Notes: generated by a model not told the origin, from the sequence alone. DNA of 64,000 nt from DSOI01 sp041394885 (GCA_041394885.1 JAWKHI010000012.1:103196-167195), one strand, 5' to 3'. Counted from the stretch's first letter, positions 27,677-38,500 are shown. Made by a program: numbers and translations.

Positions 27677-29110
27677 ATGCACGGCAAGCAACAACGATTC
27701 TATTCGCGCCGCGAATTGCTCCATCGCGTGGGAGGCGGCATGGGCACCCTGGCTCTGGCGGATCTGCTGCACCGCAACAGCGCACTCGGCGCCCGGAGCG
27801 ACGGACGTCAGGACCCGATGGCGCCGCGCGCGCCGCATTTTTCGCCGAAGGTGAAAGCGGTCATCTCGATTTTCTGCTACGGCGGCGTCAGCCACGTGGA
27901 TACGTTCGACCCGAAGCCGGTGCTCGCCCAGCGCGCCGGCGAGGCGATGACGGGCAAGGGCGACGTAGTAGTCTCGCAAGGCCATCCGGGTGGCCTGATG
28001 CCATCGCCATGGAAATTCGCCAGACACGGCCAATCCGGCATGGAGGTGTCGGAGCTGTTCCCCCACGTGGCCAGGCACGTCGACGACATTGCCTTCATCC
28101 GCTCGATGTATACGCTCTCGAACGATCATGGCCCGGCGCTTTTTCAGATGAACACCGGCTTCGTGCTGGCCGGGCATCCGTCGATGGGCTCCTGGATCAC
28201 CTACGGACTGGGTAGCGAGAACGAAAACCTTCCAGGGTTCGTCGTCTTCACCGATCATCGCGGCGGGCCGATCGGCGGCGCGCCGAACTGGGGCAACGGC
28301 TACATGCCGGCGGCTTATCAGGGGACGCCGTTCCGGTCCAGCGGCGATCCTATCGTCGATCTCAATCCTCCCAAGGACGTTACGCGGGATGGCCAACGCC
28401 GCTGGCTCGACTTTCTCGGCAAGATGAACGAGCAGCATCGCCAGCGCAATCCGGCCGACACGGAACTGTCGGCGCGCATCGCCTCCTACGAACTGGCCTA
28501 CCGGATGCAGGTGCACGCCACCGAGGCGATTGACCTCAACCGGGAGCCGGAGGCCACGCGAAAACTCTACGGCATCGATCAGGAGCGCACGCAATACTTT
28601 GGACGCCAGGCGTTGACCGCCACGCGATTGGTGGAGCGCGGCGTCCGGTTCGTCCAGATCTTTTCCGGCGGCGGCAACTTCCAGGAATCGTGGGATGCGC
28701 ATTGGGACATCGTCGAGAATCACGGTATGCATTGCGGCGAGACGGATCAGCCGCTCGCCGCGATGATCCAGGACCTCAAGCAGCGCGGATTGTTCGATTC
28801 CACACTCATCCTGTGGCACGGCGAGTTTGGGCGTATGCCGATTTCGCAAAGGATGGACGGCCGCGATCACAACCCCTACGGCTTCACCGTGTGGATGGCG
28901 GGCGGCGGCGTGAAGGGCGGCACCGTGGTGGGGTCCACCGATGAGTACGGCTATCGCGCGGAGGAAAACAAGAAGTCCGTCAATGATCTCCACGCCACGG
29001 TGATGCACCTGCTCGGTTTCAATCACGAAAAGCTCACTTATCCCTACCTCGGCCGTGAGATGCGGCTTACCGACGTGAGCGGCAACGTGATCAGGGAGAT
29101 TCTGGCGTAG
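27677..29110 (+). CDS. DUF1501 protein with Tat signal
   Basis: A 477-residue DUF1501 member with twin-arginine leader (YSRRELLHRVGGGMG), an alkaline-phosphatase-like fold and family segments ISIFCYGGVSHVDTFDPK, TLSNDHGPALFQMNTGF, WHGEFGRMPISQ, GRDHNPYGFTVWMAGGGVKG. GAGGAG at 27665-27670 touches ATG 27671 but sits six bases before ATG 27677, which therefore is the likelier start. The gene follows the cytochrome-DUF1549/1553 gene closely and probably forms a functional pair with it. Confidence 0.88.
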   Translation: MHGKQQRFYSRRELLHRVGGGMGTLALADLLHRNSALGARSDGRQDPMAPRAPHFSPKVKAVISIFCYGGVSHVDTFDPKPVLAQRAGEAMTGKGDVVVSQGHPGGLMPSPWKFARHGQSGMEVSELFPHVARHVDDIAFIRSMYTLSNDHGPALFQMNTGFVLAGHPSMGSWITYGLGSENENLPGFVVFTDHRGGPIGGAPNWGNGYMPAAYQGTPFRSSGDPIVDLNPPKDVTRDGQRRWLDFLGKMNEQHRQRNPADTELSARIASYELAYRMQVHATEAIDLNREPEATRKLYGIDQERTQYFGRQALTATRLVERGVRFVQIFSGGGNFQESWDAHWDIVENHGMHCGETDQPLAAMIQDLKQRGLFDSTLILWHGEFGRMPISQRMDGRDHNPYGFTVWMAGGGVKGGTVVGSTDEYGYRAEENKKSVNDLHATVMHLLGFNHEKLTYPYLGREMRLTDVSGNVIREILA

Positions 29111-29126
29111 CGGCCGGAATCGAACG

Positions 29127-29879
29127 ATGAGTTTGTTCGCCGGACTTGGGGAGGGGTACGCGAAGTTCCGGCCGCCCGTGCATCCGCGGATCATCGATCG
29201 CCTGCGTCCCCAACTTCCCATCCCTGTGCATCGCGCACTCGACGTGGGATGCGGGTCCGGACTCTCGACCAAAGCCATGGAAGGCCTCGCCCAACAGTGC
29301 TTCGGTCTCGAACCCGCAATCCCGATGCTCCGGTGGGCCGCCAATGTGGCGCCGTCGGCCGAATTCATCGGTGGTTATGCCGAGCAGATGCCTATCCGCA
29401 CCGGCAGCATTGACCTTATCACGGCCGCCGGATCTCTCAACTTCGCCGACATCGAAGCATTCTTTCCCGAAGCGGTTCGCGTGCTCAACGCCGGTGGAAC
29501 GCTCGCCGTCTACGACTTCGCCCAAGGACGCCGGTTCGCCGATTCCAGCGTCCTCGCCGAATGGTTCGATGAGTTTGCGGCGCGCTATCCTCGTCCGCCA
29601 GGAGCCGGGCGTCCGCTTGACCCCGACATCCTTGGCTCCATGAAGAGCGGCTTCCGGATCGATTCCTCCGAGCGTTTCGAAATCGGCGTCCGGCTTCACC
29701 GCGCCGCCTATGTCGACTACTTGATGACCGAGGTGAACGTTACTTCCGCCATCGCGCTTGGGGCCGTGCCGGATGAGGTCCGTCGGTGGTGCGCCGAATC
29801 CCTGCGCGACGTGTTTCCAGAGGGCTCCGGGGAGGTCCTGTTTCCAGGCTACATTGCGTGCATGAGGGTGGACACTTAG
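29127..29879 (+). CDS. class I SAM-dependent methyltransferase
   Basis: A 250-residue methyltransferase of the Methyltransf_11 type. Motif I is ALDVGCGSGLSTKAM, followed by LEPAIPMLRWA (acidic residue binding the ribose), and DLITAAGSLNFADIEAF as motif IV. The rest fits a small-molecule methyltransferase, but the acceptor cannot be told. It starts 16 bases after the DUF1501 gene and abuts the ABC-F gene (stop codon immediately before its ATG), so it is probably transcribed with both. Confidence 0.82.
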   Translation: MSLFAGLGEGYAKFRPPVHPRIIDRLRPQLPIPVHRALDVGCGSGLSTKAMEGLAQQCFGLEPAIPMLRWAANVAPSAEFIGGYAEQMPIRTGSIDLITAAGSLNFADIEAFFPEAVRVLNAGGTLAVYDFAQGRRFADSSVLAEWFDEFAARYPRPPGAGRPLDPDILGSMKSGFRIDSSERFEIGVRLHRAAYVDYLMTEVNVTSAIALGAVPDEVRRWCAESLRDVFPEGSGEVLFPGYIACMRVDT

Positions 29880-31667
29880 ATGGCATTGCTGGTGAATTGC
29901 CGCGGGGTGGCGAAATCGTTCGGAGCCGCGCCGTTGTTTGAGAACGTCTCGCTCACGGTTGCCGAAGGGGACCGGCTGGGATTGATCGGGCCCAACGGAA
30001 GTGGCAAGACGACGCTGCTGAAGATCCTGGCCGGAACCGAAGAACCGGACACGGGCGAGCGGTCGGTCCGCAAAATGGTGAAGCTCGGTTACGTCCCGCA
30101 GGACTCGGTTTTCGCACCCGGACGCACCGTTCGCCAAGTGCTTGAAGACGCTTCCGGCGACCATGAAGAACTGGAAGCACGCCTGAACACGACCCTCGGC
30201 GCCGCCGGGCTCACCAACTATTGGAACACCGACGCCTCCACTCTCTCCGGCGGCTGGCGCAAGCGCGTGGCCGTAGCGGAAGCGCTCATCGGTCACCCCG
30301 ATGTCCTGCTGCTCGACGAACCCACCAATCATCTGGACCTGGCGGGAATCCTATGGCTCGAGAAGTTGCTCGCCGATTCCGCCTTCGCGTGCGTGGTGGT
30401 GAGCCACGACCGGTATTTTCTCGAGAACGTCACGACGTCGATGGCGGAGCTGAGCCGCCAGTACCCGGATGGCATCTTTCGCAGCGACGGCGCCTACAGC
30501 CAGTTCCTCGAGAAACGCGCGGCCTTTCTCGAGGCGCAGCAGAAGCTGCAGACTTCGCTCGGGATCCAGGTGCGCCGCGAGGTGGAATGGCTCCGCCGCG
30601 GGGCCAAGGCGCGGACCAGCAAGAGCAAAGCGCGCATCGACGGGGCCTACCGGCTGATGCAGGAACTCGACGACGTCAGCACCCGCAACAAGACGGGCAC
30701 GGCCACCATTGACTTCGCGGCGTCGGAACGCAAAACCAAGAAACTGATTGAAGCGAAAAACGTCCGTTGCGATTTAGGCGGCCGGACTTTGTTCACAGGG
30801 CTGAACGTAACGCTTTCCCCCGGCGTGCGGCTGGGCGTGGTGGGCGCCAACGGCAGCGGCAAGACAACGCTGCTGCGACTGTTGCTCGGTGAATTGGAGC
30901 CCACCGAAGGCAGCGTTTTCCGCGCCGACAATGTCCAGATGGTCTACTTCGATCAGAATCGCGATCAACTCGACTACGGTGTGCCGCTGCGGGAAGCCCT
31001 CGCCGAGCACGGCGATTCGGTTGTCTACCGCGGCAACGTGCAGCACGTGGCGGGTTGGGCGAAGCGGTTTCTGTTTCGGGAGGAGCAATTGGGCGTGCAA
31101 GTGGGACGGCTGTCGGGCGGGGAACGCGCCCGCGTGCTGATCGCCCGCTTGATGCTTCGCGAGGCCGACGTCCTGCTTCTCGACGAGCCCACCAACGACC
31201 TGGACATCGCGACGCTCGAAGTGCTGGAGGAGAGTCTGCTCGATTTTCCGGGAGCGCTCGTATTGGTGACGCATGACCGCTACCTGCTGGACCGTGTCTC
31301 GACCACCGTCGCCGGGATCGATGGCGACGGCGGCGTCACCCTCTACGCCGACTACGCGCAGTGGGAGCAGGACATGGGATCCCGCCGGAAGCCCCGCGCC
31401 GAGAAGGCGCCCGCCGCCGGGAAGGCGGAGCCGGCCCCCGCGAAAAAGAAGCTCTCCTACATGGAGGCCCGCGAGTGGGAGCAGATCGAGGCGCGGATCC
31501 TCGAGGCGGAGGAATTGCTCGAGGCAAAGAGGGCCGAGATGCAAGCGCCGGACGTCGTATCCGATGGTCCGCGGTTGCAGGCGGTCTACGCCGAGATGGA
31601 ACAAGCCCAAGCCGATGTGGATGGGCTCTACGCGCGATGGGCGGAACTGGAAGCCAAGCAAAGCTGA
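29880..31667 (+). CDS. uup: ABC-F family ATPase, Uup-like
   Basis: A 595-residue soluble protein with two ABC domains and no membrane part. First domain: GPNGSGKTT, LSGGWRKRVAVAEAL, LLLDEPTNHLD. Second: GANGSGKTT, LSGGERARVLIARL, LLLDEPTNDLD. A charged linker sits between them, and a Lys/Ala/Pro-rich stretch leads to a C-terminal coiled coil (SYMEAREWEQIEARILEAEE...) as in Uup. The family acts on ribosomes or on DNA-branch structures; Uup limits precise excision of transposons in E. coli. The coiled-coil tail supports Uup over EttA. Confidence 0.85.
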   Translation: MALLVNCRGVAKSFGAAPLFENVSLTVAEGDRLGLIGPNGSGKTTLLKILAGTEEPDTGERSVRKMVKLGYVPQDSVFAPGRTVRQVLEDASGDHEELEARLNTTLGAAGLTNYWNTDASTLSGGWRKRVAVAEALIGHPDVLLLDEPTNHLDLAGILWLEKLLADSAFACVVVSHDRYFLENVTTSMAELSRQYPDGIFRSDGAYSQFLEKRAAFLEAQQKLQTSLGIQVRREVEWLRRGAKARTSKSKARIDGAYRLMQELDDVSTRNKTGTATIDFAASERKTKKLIEAKNVRCDLGGRTLFTGLNVTLSPGVRLGVVGANGSGKTTLLRLLLGELEPTEGSVFRADNVQMVYFDQNRDQLDYGVPLREALAEHGDSVVYRGNVQHVAGWAKRFLFREEQLGVQVGRLSGGERARVLIARLMLREADVLLLDEPTNDLDIATLEVLEESLLDFPGALVLVTHDRYLLDRVSTTVAGIDGDGGVTLYADYAQWEQDMGSRRKPRAEKAPAAGKAEPAPAKKKLSYMEAREWEQIEARILEAEELLEAKRAEMQAPDVVSDGPRLQAVYAEMEQAQADVDGLYARWAELEAKQS

Positions 31668-31765
31668 ACGGCTCCCTTACACTATTCCGGTTCCAACCGC
31701 GTTACACTCCATCCGTCGCGATGTCCGTCCCTGCCGTCCTGATTTGCGATCATGTTCAAACAACC

Positions 31766-32872
31766 ATGCGACGACTGACAATTGGTCTGCTTGCCGGCGC
31801 TGCCGGTCTTTTCGCCGCGGCGCAGGAGACGGCCCCGGCTGCTTGCATCGCGGAGGCGTCTGGACAAACATCCGGCGGCGCCATCCTAAAGGTAGCGGTG
31901 CCGGCCGGTACGCGGCTGCAAGCCGGGGACGAGGTCACGGGCCGCTTGAGCCAAGGTCTGTTTTCAGGGTCGCGCGAAGTGGCGAGTGCCGGGGAAACCG
32001 TGCGATTCGCCATTGACCGCGCCTGGAAAGAGCGGGCTCCGGGATCGAGAAAAAGTGTGTGGAGTTGGATTCTCCGCCCGCTGGACTTTCCCGCTCGCAA
32101 CACCTTCATCGAGTCCTCCGCCGCCGTGCTGGCGGGCGGCAAGATGCTCGGCGTTTCCGTTCTGCGCGTCTCGAAAGGGAAGAAAGGGCAACGCATCGTT
32201 TGGCTCAAGCCCGCCGCGGTTCACGATGAAGGAGCGCCGGTCCATCCGGCTTTTACCGCCGGCACTTCGATTCCCGCGGGAACTCGCTTGCGGGCCGTTC
32301 TAGTCACCCCGCTGCATTCGTCGCTGAGCCCGGAAGGCGCTCCGGTTCGGGCCGTTCTCACCGCTCCGGTTCCGGTGCCGTCTGCTGAGGGAGAGGGTGC
32401 GCTGAGGATGATTCCGGCGGGAACCGAGATTTCCGGACGAGTGGCGCGAGCCAGAGGCGCCCGGTGGCTAAGCCGTCCGGGCCGGCTGGCGGTGACTTTT
32501 CAACGGATCGCGATGCCCTGCGGCGGCGCGTCCGCCGAGTTGTCGGCCGCGGTTACGAGTCTGGATCCCGACGAAGCGACCGGGCTTCGAGTGGATCGTG
32601 AAGGCGCGATCTCCGGTGGACCGCAAGGTAAGCTGAAAACGCTTCTCCACATAGGGGCCTCGTATGCAATCGGAAAGCTGACCGATGACCTGATTGAGGA
32701 AGGTGTGAAGGGAGCGGCTGGACTCGCCGCTGGAAGCGCCGCCAGCGTCGCGCGCTACCCGAGCATCGGTGTGGGGCTGTTCCTTTTCGCCATGCAGCGT
32801 GGCCGTGAAGTGACTTTGCCGGCGTACCAGGAAGTGGAGATCACGCTCAACCGCGCCGTGGAACTGCGCTGA
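31766..32872 (+). CDS. exported protein of unknown function
   Basis: A 368-residue protein I do not recognise. ATG 31766 opens a clear signal peptide (RRLTIGLLAGAAGLFAAAQ); an upstream ATG (31721) and a long frame inside the ABC-F gene are less likely. The mature part is beta-rich with repeated VPAGTRLQAGDEV, IPAGTRLRAVLV and IPAGTEISGRVARA units, which look like three copies of one short beta motif, and a helical GASYAIGKLTDDLIEEGVKGAAG segment near the end. A periplasmic binding or structural role is possible. It is convergent with the dipeptidase gene, with a 4-base gap. Confidence 0.6.
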   Translation: MRRLTIGLLAGAAGLFAAAQETAPAACIAEASGQTSGGAILKVAVPAGTRLQAGDEVTGRLSQGLFSGSREVASAGETVRFAIDRAWKERAPGSRKSVWSWILRPLDFPARNTFIESSAAVLAGGKMLGVSVLRVSKGKKGQRIVWLKPAAVHDEGAPVHPAFTAGTSIPAGTRLRAVLVTPLHSSLSPEGAPVRAVLTAPVPVPSAEGEGALRMIPAGTEISGRVARARGARWLSRPGRLAVTFQRIAMPCGGASAELSAAVTSLDPDEATGLRVDREGAISGGPQGKLKTLLHIGASYAIGKLTDDLIEEGVKGAAGLAAGSAASVARYPSIGVGLFLFAMQRGREVTLPAYQEVEITLNRAVELR

Positions 32873-32876
32873 CCGG

Positions 32877-34067
32877 CTACGCGGATGCCCGCGCGACTTC
32901 CTCAGCCCGCCGCATCGCGCGCAGCATGTTACCGCCCATGATTTTCCCCACGTCGCCCGCGGAAAATCCACGCTGCTTCAAGGCGGCTTCCAGGTTCCGA
33001 GTCTTGCCGATATGCTCCAGACCTTCCGGCAGCTTGAGGCCGATACTGTCGAAGTCAGACCCGACCCCGACGTGGTCCACCCCGGCCACCTTTGCCGCAT
33101 GCTCGATGTGATCGACAAGCCGGCTGAGAGGCACTTGGCCGATCGCCGCCACCTCTTCCAGGTTCAGCTTCCAGAGTTCCTCCGACAGCCTCTTGCGGTC
33201 TTCGCCGAACTGCTTGCGGACCTCGCCTCGCCTGGCGCCGATCGCCGCCAACTCCCCAAACCGCGCCCGATGCGCGTCATCGAGCATTCCCGAATAATAC
33301 GCCACGCCCAGCACGCCACCGTTTTTCGCCAAGGCCTTCAACATGTCGTCAGTGAGATTGCGAGGATGATTCGCCACGGTCCGGCACGCGGCGTGGGTGT
33401 TCAAGACCGGCGCCTTCGATGTTTCGATGGCATCGTAAAAGGCTTGGTCGGAGGCATGCGCCAGATCTGCCATCATGCCCAGCCGGTTCATCTCGCGGAC
33501 TACGTCCTTGCCGAATTCGGTAAGGCCCTTGGGCCCGTCCGGATACTCAGCGGCGCCCACCCAGGGCGTGTTGCCGCTATGGGTGAGGCCGAGGTACCGC
33601 GCGCCCAGCCGGTAAAGCTGGCGCAGAACGGCAAGGCTCGAATCGATCATGTGGCCGCCTTCCACGCCGAGCAGTATCGCGATCTTTCCCTCGCGCTGCG
33701 CCCGCTCGACGTCGCCGGTGGACGTGGCCAGCAGCAGATCCTCCGGGTGACGCTTGACTTCCTCCACAATCGCATCGGTGATGGTGAGCGCCTGCTTCAC
33801 GGCTTCGAGCGGTGTGACGCTTCTTGCCGGGGCGAACACGGCGAAGAAGCCGGCATTCAGTCCGCCTTGCCTCATCTTCGGGATGTCGACGCACGTATAT
33901 GCGGTGCTCTCGCCGAGGTTGAGCCCTTCCGCCACCATGCGCGACGGCGTGTCGATATGCATGTCGAAGTAGAGCGTTCCGGCCGGTCCGGCGGGCGGCG
34001 GGGCCGGCCGGGCACAGGCTCCGAGCAACGTAGTTGCGGCGGCCGTTCCCCATTCACGTCGTGTCAT
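32877..34067 (-). CDS. membrane dipeptidase, peptidase M19, lipoprotein
   Basis: A 396-residue renal-dipeptidase-type zinc enzyme. The N-terminus has a twin Arg and a lipobox LLGAC (Cys18), so it is probably a lipoprotein. Metal site residues include His37 and Asp39 (DMHIDT), the bridging Glu in LGVEGGHMID, and histidines in LTHSGN and DLAHAS. The family cleaves dipeptides, often with D-residues. It is 32 bases downstream of the PQQ-propeller gene on the same strand. Confidence 0.87.
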   Translation of the reverse strand: MTRREWGTAAATTLLGACARPAPPPAGPAGTLYFDMHIDTPSRMVAEGLNLGESTAYTCVDIPKMRQGGLNAGFFAVFAPARSVTPLEAVKQALTITDAIVEEVKRHPEDLLLATSTGDVERAQREGKIAILLGVEGGHMIDSSLAVLRQLYRLGARYLGLTHSGNTPWVGAAEYPDGPKGLTEFGKDVVREMNRLGMMADLAHASDQAFYDAIETSKAPVLNTHAACRTVANHPRNLTDDMLKALAKNGGVLGVAYYSGMLDDAHRARFGELAAIGARRGEVRKQFGEDRKRLSEELWKLNLEEVAAIGQVPLSRLVDHIEHAAKVAGVDHVGVGSDFDSIGLKLPEGLEHIGKTRNLEAALKQRGFSAGDVGKIMGGNMLRAMRRAEEVARASA

Positions 34068-34099
34068 GGCAGCTCAAATGGTACTACCGAGTCCCCCGG

Positions 34100-35506
34100 T
34101 TACTGCGAAGACCCGATGGCATAGAGTGCGTCCCGGGTTCGAATGTACATGTGGCCTTCGGTCACCGCCGGAGTTGCGAAAATGTCGGACTCGAAATCGT
34201 TGATCGCGAGAATCTCCCAATCGCCGGCCGCCCGCAGCACCACTACTTTGCCATGTTCGCTGGCGATGTACACTTTGCCGTCGACGCCGATCGGTGACGC
34301 GTAGTAGTCATCCAGCGCGCCGGTCAATCGCGCCTGCTTCAGCATCTTGCCGGTTTGCGCGTCGAGTGTGGTCGCGATGCCGCCGTTTCTCACCAGGTAC
34401 AGTACCCCGTCGTAGATCAGCGGTGTCGGCACGTCGGGCAGCGATTTCTCAAAACGCCAGAGCACATGGGTGTCTGTCACGTCGCCGCTACCTCCGAGCT
34501 TCACCGCCAGCAGGCCGTTGCGCGAAGCGCGGCGGGTACGAAAGAACGTCCACTCCCTCTCGTTCAGAAAACCGTCCCGGTCCAAATCCACGGCGCGCCA
34601 TGTCCCCGTGGGTTGCCATGGCTTCGGCAGTTCCGCCTGCGATAGCTTGCCGTCGCGATTGGCGTCGGCCGCCGCGCTCACCTCGGTGAAGCCGGGCAGA
34701 TCCACCTGCTGCCCGGCGTCGTTCCCTGTCGTCCAGCCGTTGAAGTACACAATGCCGCCGGCGATGGTCGGAGCCGATTTCGGTTGACACGTAAGGCCGC
34801 GGACGAACCAGAGCGTGCTGCCATCCACGGCGGAATAGGCGGTGAGTTGATACGAGCCCGGCGCGATCACCTGCGCGGGGCCGCTGGGCGGGCGATAGAC
34901 CAGCGGCGTCGAATATCCGTTGATCACCTCGCGGGGTTTCTTCCAGGCCATCTCGCCCGTATCGGCATCCACGGCGACAATGTAGGCGTCGGTGTCCTGA
35001 TCGCACACCAGGATCACGCGCCCATCGGCATAGACGGGTGACGCCACCACGCCGTGCTGGCTGTTGAAGGGGCCAAGCGGCAGCCGCCATCGCTCGTTGC
35101 CCGCCAGGTCATACGCGACCAGGCCGAAGTCCGCGAAGAAGACGAAAACGTTCTTGCCGTCCGTGGCTGCCGTGGGCGCCGCGCGATCGTTGAGCGTGTG
35201 CTGCGGCTCGCGCCTGCTGGCCTGGATGGAGCGCCTCCACTCAACCTTTCCGGTGGCCCGGTTCAGGCACATCGTGATCAGATCGTCGCCCTCGGAGGCG
35301 GTGAGAAAAATGCGATCCCCGATGAGGATGGGAGACGACTTTCCCATCGGGATCTCCGTCTTCCACACCACATTCTTTCGTGGCCCGAATTCGGTTGGCG
35401 CCGGACCACAAGACGGGCACAGTCCGGATCCGTCCGGACCGCGGAACTGTGTCCAGCCGGCCCCGAAGAGACCGATCGCGAGCAGCGGGAGGATGAGCGT
35501 GCGCAT
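34100..35506 (-). CDS. exported PQQ-like beta-propeller with two inserted EF-hands
   Basis: A 468-residue protein with a Sec signal and the WTQFRGPDGSGL opening typical of exported PQQ-propeller proteins of this group. Blade segments (KVEWRRSIQ, LVAYDLAGNERW, AYIVAVDADTGEMAWKK, LDAQTGKMLKQ) give a BamB-like propeller. Unusually, two canonical calcium-binding loops, DANRDGKLSQAE (~281) and DLDRDGFLNERE (~307), are inserted in the propeller. No PQQ-dehydrogenase catalytic residues were identified, so binding rather than catalysis is likely. Confidence 0.85.
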   Translation of the reverse strand: MRTLILPLLAIGLFGAGWTQFRGPDGSGLCPSCGPAPTEFGPRKNVVWKTEIPMGKSSPILIGDRIFLTASEGDDLITMCLNRATGKVEWRRSIQASRREPQHTLNDRAAPTAATDGKNVFVFFADFGLVAYDLAGNERWRLPLGPFNSQHGVVASPVYADGRVILVCDQDTDAYIVAVDADTGEMAWKKPREVINGYSTPLVYRPPSGPAQVIAPGSYQLTAYSAVDGSTLWFVRGLTCQPKSAPTIAGGIVYFNGWTTGNDAGQQVDLPGFTEVSAAADANRDGKLSQAELPKPWQPTGTWRAVDLDRDGFLNEREWTFFRTRRASRNGLLAVKLGGSGDVTDTHVLWRFEKSLPDVPTPLIYDGVLYLVRNGGIATTLDAQTGKMLKQARLTGALDDYYASPIGVDGKVYIASEHGKVVVLRAAGDWEILAINDFESDIFATPAVTEGHMYIRTRDALYAIGSSQ

Positions 35507-35590
35507 AATCTGCTACCCATGGTAAGCCTCTCGCCGCCGCGGTGCGTCAGGGAGCGGCGATCAGCAAGGCGTTTTCCGTGGCACGGATCG

Positions 35591-38500
35591 CTACAGCGGT
35601 GACTTCGCTTTGAGCGCCGCCGCGTCCAACACCCAGCGCCGGATGATCTGATAGCCGCGGTCTCCAGGGTTGTAGCGCCGCCCGCCCTGATGCCCGTCCT
35701 CCTTGCCCGATTGCACGTTGAGAGGCTTGCGCAGCAGCTTCGAGTTCTCCACCTCGGCCGGATCGTTCACACGGTCGAGCAGCAGGCGATAGTTTGCCCA
35801 AATCCCGGCGGCGCTCATGTAGCCGGAACTGGCGGCCGCGGTTAGTTCCATGGAAGGCACGCGGCCCGCTACTCCGTGGCAGCTCAGGCAAGCCAACTCA
35901 TCGTCTCGATTCGGGCGGAGCAATTCCGGCGTCACATGGTCCCGGAAGTACTCGAAATTCTTTCGCCATTCCGGGCTGAGCGATGCCGTTCCTGGCGCAT
36001 CCTTCTCGTAGAGCTTCGGCTCCTGCTTTTCGAGCACGTTGCGCACCGCATCGTGGTTTCGGACGCGGGCATTCGATCTGGCCAACCCGAGCGCACCCAG
36101 CCGCAGCCGCTTGTCCACTTTGCCGGTAAGCTGACGGGCCACCAGTTCGGCGGAGCGCTGCCGGTAGGCGCCGTACTTGTCGTCGAACTTAGCCGTGGTT
36201 TGTACTTCGGGAATCGGCGTCTCCCACTCGAGCAGCCACTTGGCGCTGTCGAGCCACAGCATCTCCTCCATCGGGCTGCGAAACTTCGCCGGCATCGTGG
36301 CGAGCAGTGCCTCGGTCTGCAAGTCGGGATTGCCGTGCAGGACCCGGGCCAGAGATCGAGCGAGATACCAGTCTGTGGAGTCCTTCTCCATTTGCAGCGG
36401 CTCGCGCAGATTCTCGGGGAGGGCCGCGCGATCTTCCGGGAATTCCGGCACCAGCAGTTTGTAGAAGATCTTCTGCTGTTCCGCCGTCTTTGGCATGTTC
36501 CAACGCGCGCGCGCGAACAGCTTCAGGATCGGGTTCACCAGTTCCACGCGCCGCTCGGGCTCTGTGGCGCCGCGATGGACCTGCTCCATCAACGGCTCCA
36601 CGAATTCCTGCGCCGCATTCAGCGTGATTACACGCGGGTCCGCTAGCGATGTGGCCGCTAGCGTGCGGAACTGCTCGGGACCATTCGTGGACGCATCGAG
36701 TAGCTTCTTCTGCAGGGGTTCATACGTGATGTTGGCCGCGGCCTCGAGCGACAACCGTACGTGATCTTCCGATGCGCCCGCCGGCGGAGAATTCCAGTAC
36801 GCGTACACTGCTTTTCCAACTGCATCGCTGCTTTTTGGCGTCACGTACCCCATTTGCCCGGGGCCGCCATCGCCGCCGGCCTGGTTGTAGTACGTAGCCG
36901 CCACATTGGTGACGCGTCGGATCAGCGCCGGCGAGGGATTGGCGTCCATGCGGGCTTCGATCTGCTGGAACAACCGGGTGAGTTCGGGATACTGATGTTC
37001 CTTGCTGCCGTTGGCGCGCTGCCCGTTGGCGATGAACAGCGCCTCGGTCTGGTAGCGCCGTGCGTTATCCGCGAGCACCGACGGCTCCTCTTTTTCGAGC
37101 GCGGCGAGAAACGCGCGGTTCAGATCGTCCCTCACCGGCGGATTCCAGACCCACCAATTCCATGCCGCCCGTGTGGACCAGGCGCGGACAGCCGGATGCG
37201 GATCGTCGAGCATCATTCGCGAAAGCAATCCGGTGATGCGCGGCCATCCCACGGCCGAGTGCGGCATTACAGTGTCGGCCCGCATGATGAGCGCCCCGGC
37301 GGCGGATTCCCGGGTACGGTCGTCGGCAGTCGCCAGGGCGGGGAAAAGTGTGTCCCACCCTTTGTCGTCGAGCAGAGTCTGCCGCATGCCCCAGCGGGCG
37401 GCCTCGCGAACCATCTTGACCGGATCTCCGAGTCCTGCGATCTGATACGCCACGCCCCGCTCGTCGTGCAGTCCACCGAGCGCTAGCTGCGCCCAGTAGC
37501 GGACCAGCGGGCTCGCGTGAGACGCGCCGGGGACGACGAGTGGGAGGTACTGACGGTCGCCCGGCGAAAGGCCCAATTGAGCGAGAGCGCGGAATCGTCC
37601 AACCGTGTCCGCCAGCGTCTCCCCACTCTTGGGCGTGAGCGATTCGGGTGTTGGTCCGGAGTCGGAAACCGGGTAATAGCGGGCGAGAGCGTGTAACACG
37701 TACGCGGTGGTGACGAAGCCGGTGAGCGCGTGCTGGTTCCACCGCCCGTAGACGTCCTGCCTGCCGAGCAGGGCCTTCACCGCGCGCGCCACGCGTGGGT
37801 CGTCGCGGGACACGCCCAGGGCATGGAAGGCGGTAATCGCGAGTGCCGTGGGGGAGGGATCCACGTCGGCGTCGTCCAGTTTCAGCTTCCATGTCCCGCC
37901 CGCCTTGTCGGCGGTCCCGGGGCTGAATTGCCACATGCCGTCGGGACGCTGAATCGACGTCAACCGGCGTGTGTCCTCCGCGATGCTCGCGTCGATCTTC
38001 GCCAGAAACTCCTTGGTCTGGTCGGACTCCCCGCGGAGCGCCAGATACTCCGCGGGCGAAAGGAAGACTTCCTTGAAGAACAGAATGCGGTTCGACAGAT
38101 CATCGGAAAACTTCGGATTCACCGCCAACATCTTGTGTGCTCTTTCCTCCACGGCGTCGAAGTATTTCGGGTTGCGCGTGGTGCGCCACGCCCGCATCAG
38201 GATTTCGCTGGCGAAGCGGTACACCAACGCCTGGCCGATGTTGGAACCGGGTCCCGCCGCGTTGATGCCGGCTGGGTCCGAGGACTGGAGAACGAAATTG
38301 GCGGCGCGGATCTGTTGGGTGGAATGAAGACGGCGGGCGGGCACCAGGGATTCGAGCAGCGTCACGTTGTAGCCAGCCACGCGCGTGCCCGCGGGACCGT
38401 CACCCAGGTCGAGCGGGGCCAGGCTGGTGTTGTTGGCCGCCTCGGCCAGAGTGTTGGTGGGCCGCATCGATTCGTACGCAAGGTTGCGGAGGTGGCGTAG

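Noticed and set aside
31361..31765. Long open frame extending the 31.8-32.9 kb exported protein back into the ABC-F gene
   Set aside because: It overlaps the clear Uup coding frame, reads as low-complexity Arg/Gly, and a good signal peptide starts at ATG 31766.
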